Of a stretch of 42,959 bases of DNA, positions 19,190-29,550 are shown piece after piece; the first letter of the stretch is position 1; the number at the start of each line of letters is the position of its first letter. Made by a program: the position numbers and the translations under genes. Origin of the DNA: Chromera velia (taxonomy: Eukaryota > Sar > Chromeraceae); contig JAHBMJ010000230.1 in the NCBI GenBank assembly GCA_018398765.1, positions 5,992-48,950 of the forward strand, in the 5' to 3' direction. The notes below the pieces were generated by a model. The model searched no databases, was not told the DNA's origin, and was given only the letters and a program-made list of their open reading frames with translations.

Positions 19190-19245
19190 TTTTTCTTTCT
19201 TCCTTCCTTTCTTTCTTCCTTCCTTTCTTCCTTCTTTACTTCCTG
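18807..19245. repeat. Spacer with (CTTT)n/(CCTT)n tract
   Basis: The first 200 bases hold nothing that I can support. From about 19020 to 19245 there is a long CTTT/CCTT tract with CTGT interruptions. Frames across it (poly Phe/Leu/Ser; Lys/Glu/Arg) are artefacts. Confidence 0.9.
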
Positions 19246-20130
19246 AATGAGACTTTCCACTTGCAGCTGCACGGTGAGACACTCACTGCCTTGCTTAGCA
19301 CTAGACTGTCGCTCGGTCTCTTGTCCTTTTTCGTTGATCGCCCGTGAAGGCTTTGATTTCGAATGGGTTTCTTCCAGCTGTGTCATGGTCCGTTCGTTTT
19401 TCAGTTGCATGGTCGCATCCCCATGGTCGATAGCTGCTTGACATCGGGTTTGGACCCAGGGTGACAGACCATGCTCGGTTTATGTGGTACAAATGCATAC
19501 GTGCTTGCCCATCAAGCCAATGGCAGATTTTCTGACAGCCGGCAGCTGCATGTAGCTGGCTTCCATGCCACTACGGCAAAACGTTGGCAGGCGACGTAGG
19601 TCTTCCGTTGTCAGAGACTTTGTCTGTTCTTGCGTCATTTGTCTTAAGATGAGGGGAGGGTGGGGGGGCACAACAATGCTGAGCTGAACGCATATGCAGC
19701 GGGACCAATAGGGGGGCACGCAGGGCAAAGTGAACATAGCAGTACATGCACAGATCGAGCACGTCTCTATGGACCTCTCGGGAGTCACCGACGTGAATGC
19801 ACACGCATGCAGGGCCGGATGACCGATCGATGGAGGAGCCATGCAGCCAGGGATATTCAGAGGCCGGCCGGGGATGTTTTCATCAATGATAGACAATGAC
19901 AGAGATGCGCGTGCTTGTTGTCCATGCATGCGACCATGTGTGATCCTTCAGTGTTTCCGTATGTTGTGAACTTTACTGGTCCCTTGAGGAGCTCCTCTTC
20001 ATTCCTCGTTGGCTACATTCTCCGCGTGCCTCTCCTTCTCTTGTTGGTTGCGATCTCCTCTCTACAGAAGCCAAAACAAGGTCCTCAAGCCATAAAAGCA
20101 AGCAAGGTGGGACGAAAAGTCTCTTTCTGA
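19246..20130. other. Unassigned, possible minus-strand coiled-coil exon at 19242-19480
   Basis: On the minus strand 19480-19242 reads a non-repetitive frame with HGDATMQLKNERTMTQLEET and CLTVQLQVESLIQE, coiled-coil in character, ending at a gtaaag donor next to the tetranucleotide tract. No flanking exons found. The rest of the interval shows nothing supportable. Confidence 0.25.
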
Positions 20131-21751
20131 CTGTCTCGGTCTACCTGTTTGTCCGTCTGTCTGCCTGTTGCTCTTTGTAAACATATAGTCTGCCTGCCTG
20201 CCACTCTGTTTGTCCGTTTGTTCGTCTGTCAGCCCAAAAAGGAGACAGAAAAAAGAAAAACAAATAGTCTGTCAGCCCACTGTGTGGAAGAGAAAGAACA
20301 AGAAAAAAAGAATTTAAAGAAGAAGAACAAAAAGTCTGTCACCCCATAGTGACTCCGTGAAAGAAAAAGGAAGAGAAGGAAAAAAGAAGAAGAAGAATAG
20401 TCAGCCGGTCTATGCGGCCGTTGCTATTGCTCCGTCTGTCCGTCCAATTCCCTTCGCTTACTTCTGCCTCTTCACTGCTCCCTCCGTACAGTAAACTGAA
20501 GGCACGCGCGCGGCCGGGAAAGCCTTAGGGCAGAGGAGGAGGGATGGACGGACGGATGGATGGATGGACGGACGGACAGATGGACGGACGAACGGACGCA
20601 TGGATGGATGGATGGATGGATGGAGTAGCCCCACCCACGAATCCGTCGATCGATCGATCGGTAATGTCCATGTGCGTGCATGAACTCTTTTATTTCAATT
20701 GTTTTTTCATTCTCCCTGCTTCTCCCTCCGACTTCTGACATACAACCACCTACCTGGGGGAGTGGGGGAAAGGGTAGAGGAGGAGAGAAATGAAAGGATG
20801 GATGAATGGATGGATAGTGGATGGTTGGAGGGATAGATGGATGGTGGGTGGTCTTCCCCAGTGCGTTTTTGTTCGTTCGTCTCATGGGTCATCTTTTGTG
20901 GGTCGTTTTTCGTGGATACTGTTCTTTTATGGGTCATTTTTCGTTTCCTCACTGCGCAATGCTCTTCTCACATTGAAGAAGAAGAAGAGGCAGGTGCAGG
21001 TACAGTAGGTACAGCAAATAGGAGTGCGTTCCTTAATTTTTTTTTTATTTGCATGCCAGCCAGCCAGTCTGGGCCAAAAGAGCGGGAGAGAGGAGAGGAG
21101 AGAAGCGATCGACACCTGCCTGAATGTTCCTGTCGGTCGTCACACACCCTCGTTTGTTCATTTACTCATTTATTCGTCTCCTCTCGCAACGCATCCTCAG
21201 AAGGGGAAGGTAATCCTATTCTGGGGGGGGAGCGGTAACAGCGACAGACAGAGTGAAATTGTCGCTCGCTCTCTCCACTTGTTTGTATGGATGGAAAAGG
21301 GGGAAGACGGGAGCGTGTGAAGTAAACACTTGAGTGCTCTGACGCGTTGGAGCTTTTTTTGTTCCCCTTGCTTGCTTGCATGTTTCCGTCTCTCTCTCTG
21401 AAAGGAAGCCTCTCTTGTCTTCTCTTTTCCTTTCGGGGGGGGAAACATGCAGCCGTAAACGGTGGACGGAAGGAACAATGGCTTGTCTTTTTATTTGTTG
21501 GCTGGTTGGAAGTTCTTAGGAGGGATCGTTTCGCCCCCTCTCCTCCCTCTTCTCCTGTCCTCTCTTCCCCAGTGCGTTTTTGTTTGTTCGTCTCTCCCAA
21601 TCTGTTTGCACCTTTGTCTGTTCGTCTGTCTCGCTGCCTCAGTAGTTCATATGAAGTGCGTGCGTCGAGAGGAGAAAACCGTGTTCTCTTTCTCCCAAAA
21701 ATCCGTTTTTCTTGATGCACACGTGCGACATCTCTCTCTGCAAGCGTGATT
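20131..21751. repeat. Satellite-rich, gene-poor DNA
   Basis: CTGTC/CTGCC repeats at 20130-20240, (GGAT/GGAC)n at 20541-20624, and a GATGGATGGTTGGAGGGAT-type minisatellite at 20784-20850. A block CTTCCCCAGTGCGTTTTTGT occurs at about 20853 and again at about 21564. Long minus-strand frames here have no coding character. Confidence 0.7.
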
Positions 21752-22400
21752 GAGTCTGTGAGCGAGTCACGCAAACCACCAAAACAAGAAGAGAAGGACA
21801 AACAAGTCCATAGAGTGAATGTAGAAAGGAGAGGGAGAGGGTATAAAGGGGGAGCCGGGGGGGATTTTTGGGTGGGTGAAACTCGGGGCTGATGTGGTGG
21901 CAGCGGATTGATCCGACAATCGAGGGGGGAATTTAGGATGAGATTGGGTGTATGCGCCTGGAAAGATTTTTTTCTCGATCTGTCCCTCACACGTTTATTC
22001 TTCCCTGCATGCCTTGCGGGACTGTCAAGGATATATGCATGCAAGCAAAAAGGTAGATCTCTAAAACAAGAAGTCTGTGAGTCTGTGAGCGAGTCACGCA
22101 AACCACCAAAACAAGAAGAGAAGGACAAACAAGTCTATGGGGTGAAACTAGACAGGAGAGGGAGAGGGTATGAAGGGGGAGCCGGGAGTATTTTTGGATG
22201 GGTGAAACTCGGGGCTGATGTGGTGGCAGCGGATTGATCCGACGATCAGGAGGGGATTCCCCAGGGTAATTTAGGATGAGATTGGGTGCATACGCTTAGA
22301 AAGATTTGTTTTTTGATCTGTCCCTCACACGTCCATTCTTCCCTGCCTAGCGGGACTGTGCATGCAAGCAAAAAGGCACATACGAATGAAATACGGGGGG
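21752..22400 (+). repeat. 327-bp tandem duplication
   Basis: Two diverged direct copies start with GAGTCTGTGAGCGAGTCACG at 21752 and at 22079. Both contain CAAACCACCAAAACAAGAAG, GGGTGAAACTCGGGGCTGAT and GATCTGTCCCTCACACG. The second copy runs up to the assembly gap. No gene in either copy. Confidence 0.9.
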
Positions 22401-22440
22401 GGGGCGGCTACGTTTTCGAAGCCTTTGCGCTGGCCCCGGG

Positions 22441-22766
22441 NNNNNNNNNNNNNNNNNNNNNNNNNNNNNNNNNNNNNNNNNNNNNNNNNNNNNNNNNNNN
22501 NNNNNNNNNNNNNNNNNNNNNNNNNNNNNNNNNNNNNNNNNNNNNNNNNNNNNNNNNNNNNNNNNNNNNNNNNNNNNNNNNNNNNNNNNNNNNNNNNNNN
22601 NNNNNNNNNNNNNNNNNNNNNNNNNNNNNNNNNNNNNNNNNNNNNNNNNNNNNNNNNNNNNNNNNNNNNNNNNNNNNNNNNNNNNNNNNNNNNNNNNNNN
22701 NNNNNNNNNNNNNNNNNNNNNNNNNNNNNNNNNNNNNNNNNNNNNNNNNNNNNNNNNNNNNNNNNN
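22441..22766. other. Assembly gap (326 N)
   Basis: A run of 326 N. It follows a tandem array with a 327-base period, so repeat collapse or an unresolved further copy is likely. Confidence 0.99.
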
Positions 22767-23204
22767 ACCCCCAGCTGCCTCGCAGGCCGACCGGATCATG
22801 CATGGATGCGGTCGGCTTTTCGGGCATGATGAAACCTCCTCATGCAGCTATATCCAGACATTCTATGAACATTGTCCTCATCTTTGATCTTTGCAGCGGA
22901 TGAATGGATGGATGGTGGATGGTTGGAGGGATGGATGGATGGACGGACGGATAGATGGACAGATGGATGGATAGATGAACGGATGGATGGATGGGTGGTG
23001 GATGGTTGGAGGGATGAATGGATAGATGGTGTCGAGGCGAGACCGTCACAGTAGGCAGACATGGGACCGCGTTCAGGAAATGAACAAAGAAAGGGGAATG
23101 AAGGGAACGAAAGAAAGGAAAGCGTGGGAGAAGAGAGGATAGAAGAGAAAGTATACGGACACTCTCCCTCATTACACTCTCTCCTTCGCTCACTCAGGTT
23201 TCAC

Positions 23205-23239
<35 letters not shown>

Positions 23240-23653
23240 TAGGCAGACAGAGTCCGTTTTCCTTTTTTACTATAATCTCCCTCTCCTTTCCTTTCCTTTC
23301 TGTCGTTTCCTTCCTTCCCTGCCCAAATGCAAAGTCCGGCAAAGTCTCTCCCGACCGTTTCTCGTCTCTTTTTCTTTTCACCAGTATGTCTCCGCCCTTC
23401 GAACGAACGAACTTTTGTTTCTCTGCATGCTCTCGTCAGGAGGAGAAAGAACAAAAAAATAGAGTTCCATCCAGCGAAAGGTAATAGAAGAACAATTGAG
23501 CGAAAGATCGAGGGAGAAGAGAGATCCACCATCCATCCATCCCTCTAACCATCCACTTGTACAAATAGGGTTTAATACTTAATCAACAGAAAGGGATCAA
23601 CACACCTGTCGTTGTCACCGTTCTTCCTGCACCAGTTGTACTGGTGCTATTTC
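22767..23653. repeat. GGAT minisatellite and GACA microsatellite spacer
   Basis: GGATGGTTGGAGGGATGGAT-type repeats at about 22898-23030 are related to those at 20541-20850; their reverse complement is at about 23526-23555. A (GACA)n run is at 23205-23250. No gene supported. Confidence 0.75.
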
Positions 23654-23850
23654 GTATGCCGGGGCCCGCCGGGTTCTTTTTTGCCCCCCCAAAGCGGCGC
23701 TTCGCCGCCGAAAACTCGACTGAACCAACCAAGTAGCCTCCAGAGCTGAAAGTTGGAGGATTTCTTACCTATCCCACTCCTATCAATTCTATGGAACAGA
23801 ATCTCCAGACTTCAACTATAGCTAGTGCACCAGCAGTTTCCTGTTTGCCA
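23654..23850 (+). repeat. Left terminal inverted repeat
   Basis: It starts GTATGCCGGGGCCCGC, has a subterminal hairpin GCGGCGCTTCGCCGC, then shared blocks GCCTCCAGAGCTGAAAGTT, ATCAATTCTATGGAACAGAA and AGCAGTTTCCT. It aligns to the reverse complement of 29341-29550 at very roughly four of five positions, with one gap of about ten bases near the hairpin. Confidence 0.88.
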
Positions 23851-23894
23851 GTTTATTTTTTGAAAAAAATTCATGTCCGCTCCCTTCCGTCTCC

Positions 23895-25494
23895 ATGGCT
23901 GCTGAAAGTGTGGAGGCAGCCATCGCGGCAGTGAGGCAGTGCAGAAGCATATTTCTAGATGAGGGACCCATCACGGCCCTAATTTTAGCGTTGGAAAGAA
24001 AGTCGGCCCCCCTTGAAGAGAAGAAAAACGGAGTCCTTAAATTGTTTGACTCGCTCCAATCGAAGATGACCAACTCTTTCTCTATTTTGTTCAAAAATCT
24101 GCTCTCGTCGACAATGCGGAGGCCTGAGTACGGGGCCAGGGAGGCCCCAAAAGAAATCCCAGGGCACTGGGTTACGAGGGGCTGGGCCTTTTTTGACTTG
24201 TGCAAGGACGAATTCAATGAATTTCACGCTTCATTGAATTGGTTGTCCTACAGATTGCGTGTGTTAAACGGCCTTAAGTACTTCGCGTTGAAGTACCGAG
24301 TCCTCTTGCTTGCTACTTACCAGACGGACATTCTGATAGGGTTCCTCGGACCTCACTACGTGTGGGGGAGGGTCGTTCTGGGACTGGGGGAAGTAGATGC
24401 GTCAGCCGAGCAGGACGACATTCCGAAAGGTGATTCAATACATCTTTCTCCCCCAATGAAGCAGTGCTGGTCACACTGCGGAGGGGTGTTTGGACCGGGA
24501 AAATGGAAGAATAGGTGCATGGATGCATGAGTGCATGAACAGATGGATGGACCCTGCCTGCCTGCCTGTACTTGCCTGCCTGCCTCTCTGCCCAGCTGCC
24601 CGCCTGCCTGCCTGCCTGCCTTGCGTGCTTTGCCTGCCTGCCTGCCTGCCTTGCCTTGCCAGGCTTGCCTACCTGCCTGCCTGCCTGCCTTGCCTGTCTG
24701 CCTTGCCTGCCTACCTTGCCTGCCTACCTTGTCTGCCTGCCTTGTCTGCCTGCCTGTCTGCCGGGCTGTTCGCCTGCCTGCCTGCCTGGTGATGGATGGA
24801 GGGATAAATGACTTGATGGTGTATGTGCGCCTCTGTGAGTGCAGAGGTGATTTGTGGAGTGGATCCCGTATTCGACATGACGGACGAGAGGATGCGTGCC
24901 TTGCTGACGACGAACTACAAGCCCGAGGAGGAGGTGACCTCGGAGGAAGAAGGAGCGGAGGGAGGAGGGGGGAAGAAGAGAAAGCTGAAGAAAAGGCAGC
25001 CCCAAAATGATGCGAAGAGGCGAAAGGCAGTGGAGCGCCTCCTCAAGATGGAGGCCGTCCAATTCAGGACAGCCATAGAGCGCCCCTGCGTTGTCCATCT
25101 GAGGGGAAAGGCGATCCAGGGTGTGCTGCCTGGGTTGCAGGTCGATGCCGTCTTTAACCGATGGTTCGGAGTGGAGGGGGGTGTAGCAAGACGGCTCCTT
25201 CGTCCTTCCATTTACATGTCGTTCAGCAGCAGCAGGGTGGGGTTGGCGTCCCTTCACCTGGTGTATGATGTCCCAGACAACCCTGCAGCAATGGAGCGGG
25301 TAACGTTTGTGGCCTCTTTTTCTTCCTTTGCTGCACCAGCACCTGCAGCAGCGGCTGCAGCAGCGGCTGCAGCAGGAGCAGATGTCCTTCAGATGGCTTG
25401 GAGTGGGCCGCCACTCCCTTTTCAGCCTTCGGCGCCCACAGAGGATTCGGCCGATGACGGACAGGATAAAGTCTACTTTGATTTTGATGTTTGA
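23895..25494 (+). CDS. TIR-element gene A, unknown protein of 394 residues
   Basis: Exon 1 is 23895-24429 and exon 2 is 24845-25494. The junction AAAG/gtgatt to gtgcag/AG gives an unbroken frame of 394 residues. The N-terminal 180 residues are globular and aromatic-rich (HWVTRGWAFFDLCKDEFNEF, YVWGRVVLGLGEVD). The middle has an acidic Glu-rich stretch and a bipartite NLS-like cluster (KKRKLKKRQ...KRRK, about 220-240). A second globular part follows (RPCVVHLRGKAIQGVLPG, RLLRPSIYMSFSSSRVGLAS), then an Ala-rich linker and an acidic end (DKVYFDFDV). No family recognised. As the partner of gene B inside a TIR element it may be a DNA-binding or accessory transposition protein; that is inference. Confidence 0.65.
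24553..24795 (+). repeat. (TGCC)n tract in the intron of gene A
   Basis: Irregular CTGCCTGC repeats fill most of the 415-base intron. They are pyrimidine-rich on the sense strand. Frames rich in Leu/Pro/Cys/Ala here are artefacts. Confidence 0.93.
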
Positions 25495-25912
25495 GTCATT
25501 GAGGTTTGAGGTTTGAGGTTTGATTTTAAATAAAAAACCGTTCATTTAAATTCTATTTTAAATTTTAATTTATGCTTAAAGTATACTTATAATTTAAATT
25601 CTTTTTGATCGAAGTATAAAATTTAAACTGAGAAATTCTAGTTTGAAATATAGTTGACGGTTAATGTATTTCATTTAAATTATAGTTTATATGCTTTATA
25701 TATATACTTTATTTATTGATTTATAAATTCTAGTTAAAAATATAGTTGACGATTAATATCAATGCTATGCTATGCTACGTAAATATACGTCACCTGAATT
25801 CTATTTTGAATTATGGTTTATAGTTAACTAGATACTTAATCTACTTAATTTAAATTAGAGTTTAAATGACTTAAAATTTAATGCTTAAAATTTATATGCT
25901 ATTAATTTTTTT
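25495..25912. other. AT-rich spacer between convergent genes A and B
   Basis: Tail-to-tail region with repeated TTTAAATT and TTCTAGTTNNAAATATAGTTGACG motifs (near 25637 and 25727). It probably holds both 3' ends and polyadenylation signals; AAATAAAAAA occurs at 25528. Confidence 0.6.
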
Positions 25913-27116
25913 TTACATGTTTTCATCTTGGTCCTGAACGTCTTCAACGAAATCAAGCTCAACAGATATGTCTAAATCGGCATCGGAATCAGCCTCACTC
26001 TCTGACGAGAGGTCTTTCTTCTCACCTGGTGTAAGCATTAGTTCAAGGCGGGAAGCGGTCCGCGCCTCTGTCCTTCTGTCGGCGGTACTGGAAGCTGAAA
26101 AGGTCTGCAAGAGATGGCCAGTCACTAGCCGACGGCCCATGTCCAGGTCTCTTCCCTTCCACTTTTCCGTTGGGGCCTTTGTGCCAAACGAACCATGACT
26201 TGAGGCGCCTTTTGATGAAAAGGCTTCCTTGATGACCCAGTTGAAGGCTTCATGAGCCTGCATATTAAAGACCCTCCCATAAGACCCCCTCGTTCTCATC
26301 CAATACCAGGCATGCTCAAGCCTGTGGAGGGTCCCATTCCACTTTACCCCCGTATGCTTATGAATCTGCAGAAAAAGATCTTTCAACTGCCACAACGCAG
26401 CTGCGTAGTTTCCTGCCCCTTTCATATCCAAATCTGTTGTCATACGAAGAACATGTAGGCACCGAAACAACGATGTCTGCATGATCCTCTCTTTTGTGTC
26501 CGTCATGTGGCACATGCGGAACATGTCTTTGTGCTGAAGGGACAGCTTCACAACAGTCCGCCCCTGCAGACTCTTCTTTGGCAAGACGAACTTTGGGGCA
26601 GTTGGCTTCTTCAAGAGCTCCGGATTGACTACCAAAATCAGTGTGTCTGTGTTGATCAGGATGCTGTCCCTTGAAAGAGAGTTCATCTTGTGCAGGACTT
26701 TCCGTCCGCACTGCTTGCCCTCCTCGTTTGGCTTGAGAGGGCAGTTGCACTCATGACGGCAAAGGGGCTGGATCTTGGCTTTCTTTGTCTCCTCCCCCCC
26801 TTTCCTTTTCGCTTCCTCCTCTTCCTCACAGGGGGGGGGAATTTCGTCCCCCTCTTCTGCATTCAGCTCAGCCTCACTCGCAGAGGACCCCCCCCCTTGC
26901 CTGCATTCCTGACACATGCAGGCACTTCTCCACATGGTCGTGCGAAAACGGCGAATGCAGATGAATTCTGCCGCACGCATCGCAAGGTGGAGGACATCGG
27001 GCTAGACCTCTTTGATTCATGAGGGCCACCGCCACGGCCCCACGCTGCCTTTGCAGACCCATCGGTAGCAATCTGTCGAGTGCTTTCCAGAACATGCGCA
27101 GCCTGCATTGAACTGA

Positions 27117-27117
<1 letters not shown>

Positions 27118-27156
<39 letters not shown>

Positions 27157-27162
27157 ACATAT

Positions 27163-27222
<60 letters not shown>
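27118..27222. repeat. (CA)n(GA)n in gene B intron 3
   Basis: On the sense strand the intron runs from the donor into (CT)n, then (GT)n, then the acceptor ttcaatgcag. Confidence 0.95.
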
Positions 27223-27223
<1 letters not shown>

Positions 27224-27808
27224 CCCACTTTTGCATCGTAGCTTTGATATGTCCTCGTCGGGGCTGAGTCAGGGGGTGGAGGGTCTAAGTAGGACCTGGT
27301 TAGTCTTCGGGGGTTGAAATTGGCATCCTTCGAAACCCACTTCTTGAGCCCCTTGAGGGTCTGCATCTCTTTGTCATTCTGAAAACAGTTGCCGCAGGAC
27401 GCAGCGCAACTCACCCCTGCATATCCCTTTCCCTTGAGTTCAGCGCTCTGGTCTACAGTCCCGTAGAATTCTATTTGCATGCAGAAAGAGAAAAAGAAAC
27501 AGGGGAATTATTATGGGATAGAGTGAGAGAGAGAAAGAGGGGAAGGGAGCGGAAGGGAGGGGTGGGGAGACCAACCTTGACAGTTTTTCCTGCGTGTGGG
27601 CCTTTTTGAAGAACGATCCCGGTCGTCGAGAGAAGGGTCCCCCCAGTCTTGATCTCTAGGGCCTCGAAGAGGGAGGTGATGGTGTTGACATTCTCCTGCC
27701 AATTAGCAATGCCGAGGCAGCAAGAGAGATCAACTCTGTACAGTGCCTCATTTAGGATACAGAGGGGCCGCATCATGAGTAAAACACACCCGCCCCCTGC
27801 ACATACAG

Positions 27809-27860
27809 ACACACACACACACACACACACACACATGTGCACACACACACACACATACAT

Positions 27861-27904
<44 letters not shown>

Positions 27905-27912
27905 GGAGAGAC
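27809..27912. repeat. (CA)n(GA)n in gene B intron 1
   Basis: Same arrangement as in intron 3: donor, (CT)n, (GT)n, acceptor tatgtgcag on the minus strand. The intron is almost entirely microsatellite. Confidence 0.95.
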
Positions 27913-29340
27913 CAACCGTCAGCCAGGCCAGACCCAGAGGAGCCATCGATGGAGACGACTCACTCTTGGCCGATGACTCCTTCTTCTGAGAGGTCCGCGT
28001 TGGTAGAGAAGTATTCCCCCCCCCACTCATCTTCCATCAGAAGCCGTATGTAGTCTGCAGGATTGACTGTGAATGCAGTAAAATATTTCCCCCTTCCCTC
28101 CTTGTCTTTCTCCTTCAATTTTTTTCCCACCTCCCCAACCAACTTGGAGCACGGTCGGAAGAACCCCTGCTCACGAAGCTTCTTTTGCAAGTCACACAGG
28201 GGCCCAAACATATCCTTGGGGTCTGGGACACCCTCGAACCCCAGAAACCTTCTCAGCCTCCCCAACTTTGTCCGGGTGAGGCCATTGCGCAGACAATAGT
28301 CGAGCCAATCGGCTAGAGTTCTCTTCCATTTCTTGTGGAGCGAGAAATTCAGACTCTTTGCCTGCTTGCTCTTGATCTTGCACATCTTGTTCAACCCCCT
28401 CACTCTTTTAAGTCTCTTTTTGATGTGAAGGGGCATGTCTGCTCTGTTTTCCCTCTCTGTGTCTACAAAACGATACCCCCCCTGCTGTGTGTTCTCTGCA
28501 ATCTTCTCGGCCAATTCCATTTCTTTGATGGGGGAGGCCTTGCACGCGATCGAAGCAAAGGCCGATGTGAGGCCTTCCGCACGCTCTTCTGCGGGCAGGC
28601 CTTTCAGCCCATACAGGTCATCTACTAGCCCAACCACTGCGGTCGTCTTGTCGGCCAATTTTTCTGCACCCTTCCCTGACCTCTCATAGTCTCGGGGGTC
28701 AAGGATGGGCGCTCCATGGAAGGACGGGGCGTCCTGACAACTGTTGAGCTTCTCAATCGTGTTGGCTCGATTTCGGCGGCCGTTCTCGTAGCTGCCGTTA
28801 GCAGCGTCGGGGTTCTCCTCGGGAATAGGAGGCAAGGGAGCTGCAGAAGAAAGCGCATCTGCGGCCTTTTTGTACTTATCATGAAGGGGCCAAGACGGGG
28901 CATCAGATGCAAATCGCTTCACAACGTGCCCCCAATACATCCCCGGCTGCTCACTCATCCGTCTCTTCCTTTTATACTGCTCTTGCTGGTAGGCATCTCG
29001 CTCCCGCTGTTGCTGTTCGGTCCACACTGCAGTGAAAGGCGGCATTTCTCTGTCCCTATAGGCCTTGATGGCCTCTAGCCCTGCTATGTGGCGGGGCCTT
29101 TCCAACGCAGGAGACGAACCGCACATGGTTGAGACAAGGTTGGTACGGTACTCTCCTAAGGGTACATGTCTGTCCTTCAGACCTTCTGCTTCTGCTCTTG
29201 TAGGTCTCCCTCCCACTCCTTTACACCCCTTCAAAGATTTGGGCGGTGGGAGCGGTGGCATCGCGGCTTGCAACACGGCTCAGTCTGGAACTGAGCTCAA
29301 ACAACAGTGAACAACACCTAAGAAATAAAAGTCTATACAC

Positions 29341-29550
29341 ATTGCCAAAGAGGAAACTGCTAGTGCAGAGGCTATAGGTTGAGTCTGCAAATTCTGTTCC
29401 ATAGAATTGATGAGAGTGGGATGGGTGAGAAATTCCCTAACTTTCAGCTCTGGAGGCCACTTGGTTAGTTCAGTTGAGTTTTTGGCAGCGAAGCGCCGCC
29501 TACATATGGGCGAGGGGGAGCAAAAAGGAACCCTGCGGGCCCCGGCATGC
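29341..29550 (-). repeat. Right terminal inverted repeat
   Basis: The reverse complement begins GCATGCCGGGGCCCGC and follows the left repeat in order to AGCAGTTTCCT. The two copies have drifted, so this is not a very recent insertion or the two ends have not been homogenised. Confidence 0.88.

Larger units (their letters stand above)
25913..29261 (-). pseudogene. TIR-element gene B, large protein of unknown family with two frame lesions
   Basis: Exons, 5' to 3': 29261-27917, 27796-27576, 27447-27229, 27102-25913. All junctions are GT-AG and in phase. Exon 1 is rich in charged residues and ends in a conserved-looking VVSIDGSSGSGLADG, but codon 434 is TGA (27962-27960). Exon 2 has RVDLSCCLGIANWQENVN; exon 3 has a Cys cluster (VSCAASCGNCF). 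Exon 4 starts with HVLESTRQIATDGSAKAAWG and needs one extra base in the G9 run (26888-26896, C on the plus strand) to reach the long downstream frame. That frame has CRHECNCPLK, HKMNSLSRDSILINTDTLIL and HRLEHAWYWMRTRGSYGRVF, then an acidic end. With both lesions allowed for it would be about 990 residues, the size of a transposase. The SIDG and ATDG motifs could be RNase-H-fold positions, but I cannot show it. Confidence 0.6.
23654..29550. mobile_element. 5.9-kb DNA-transposon-like unit with long terminal inverted repeats
   Basis: Bounded by inverted repeats at 23654-23850 and 29341-29550. Inside are two convergent multi-exon genes (23895-25494 plus, 25913-29261 minus) that meet at an AT-rich spacer. 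Each start codon lies 45-80 bases inside its repeat, so the repeats probably serve as promoters or 5' leaders. This is the layout of a cut-and-paste DNA transposon, but neither protein shows a transposase signature that I can name. The minus-strand gene carries an in-frame TGA and a frame break, so this copy may be inactive. No clear target-site duplication could be called at the tips. Confidence 0.75.

Noticed and set aside
21166..22128. 320-residue minus-strand frame
   Set aside because: It spans the tandem duplication and low-complexity DNA; the internal repetition of CLSFSSCFGGLRDSLTDS simply reflects the 327-bp repeat.
22286..22903. Open frames across the N run
   Set aside because: They exist only because unknown bases contain no stop codons.
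25913..27102. Gene B as a TnpB/Fanzor RNA-guided nuclease (Cys pairs then RDSILINTDTL)
   Set aside because: The spacing does not fit the RuvC-III RDxNAAxN motif, and no convincing RuvC-I or RuvC-II positions were seen; too weak to claim.
23654..29550. Polinton/Maverick-type virus-like transposon
   Set aside because: Far too short, with no polymerase B, retroviral-type integrase, packaging ATPase or capsid genes visible.
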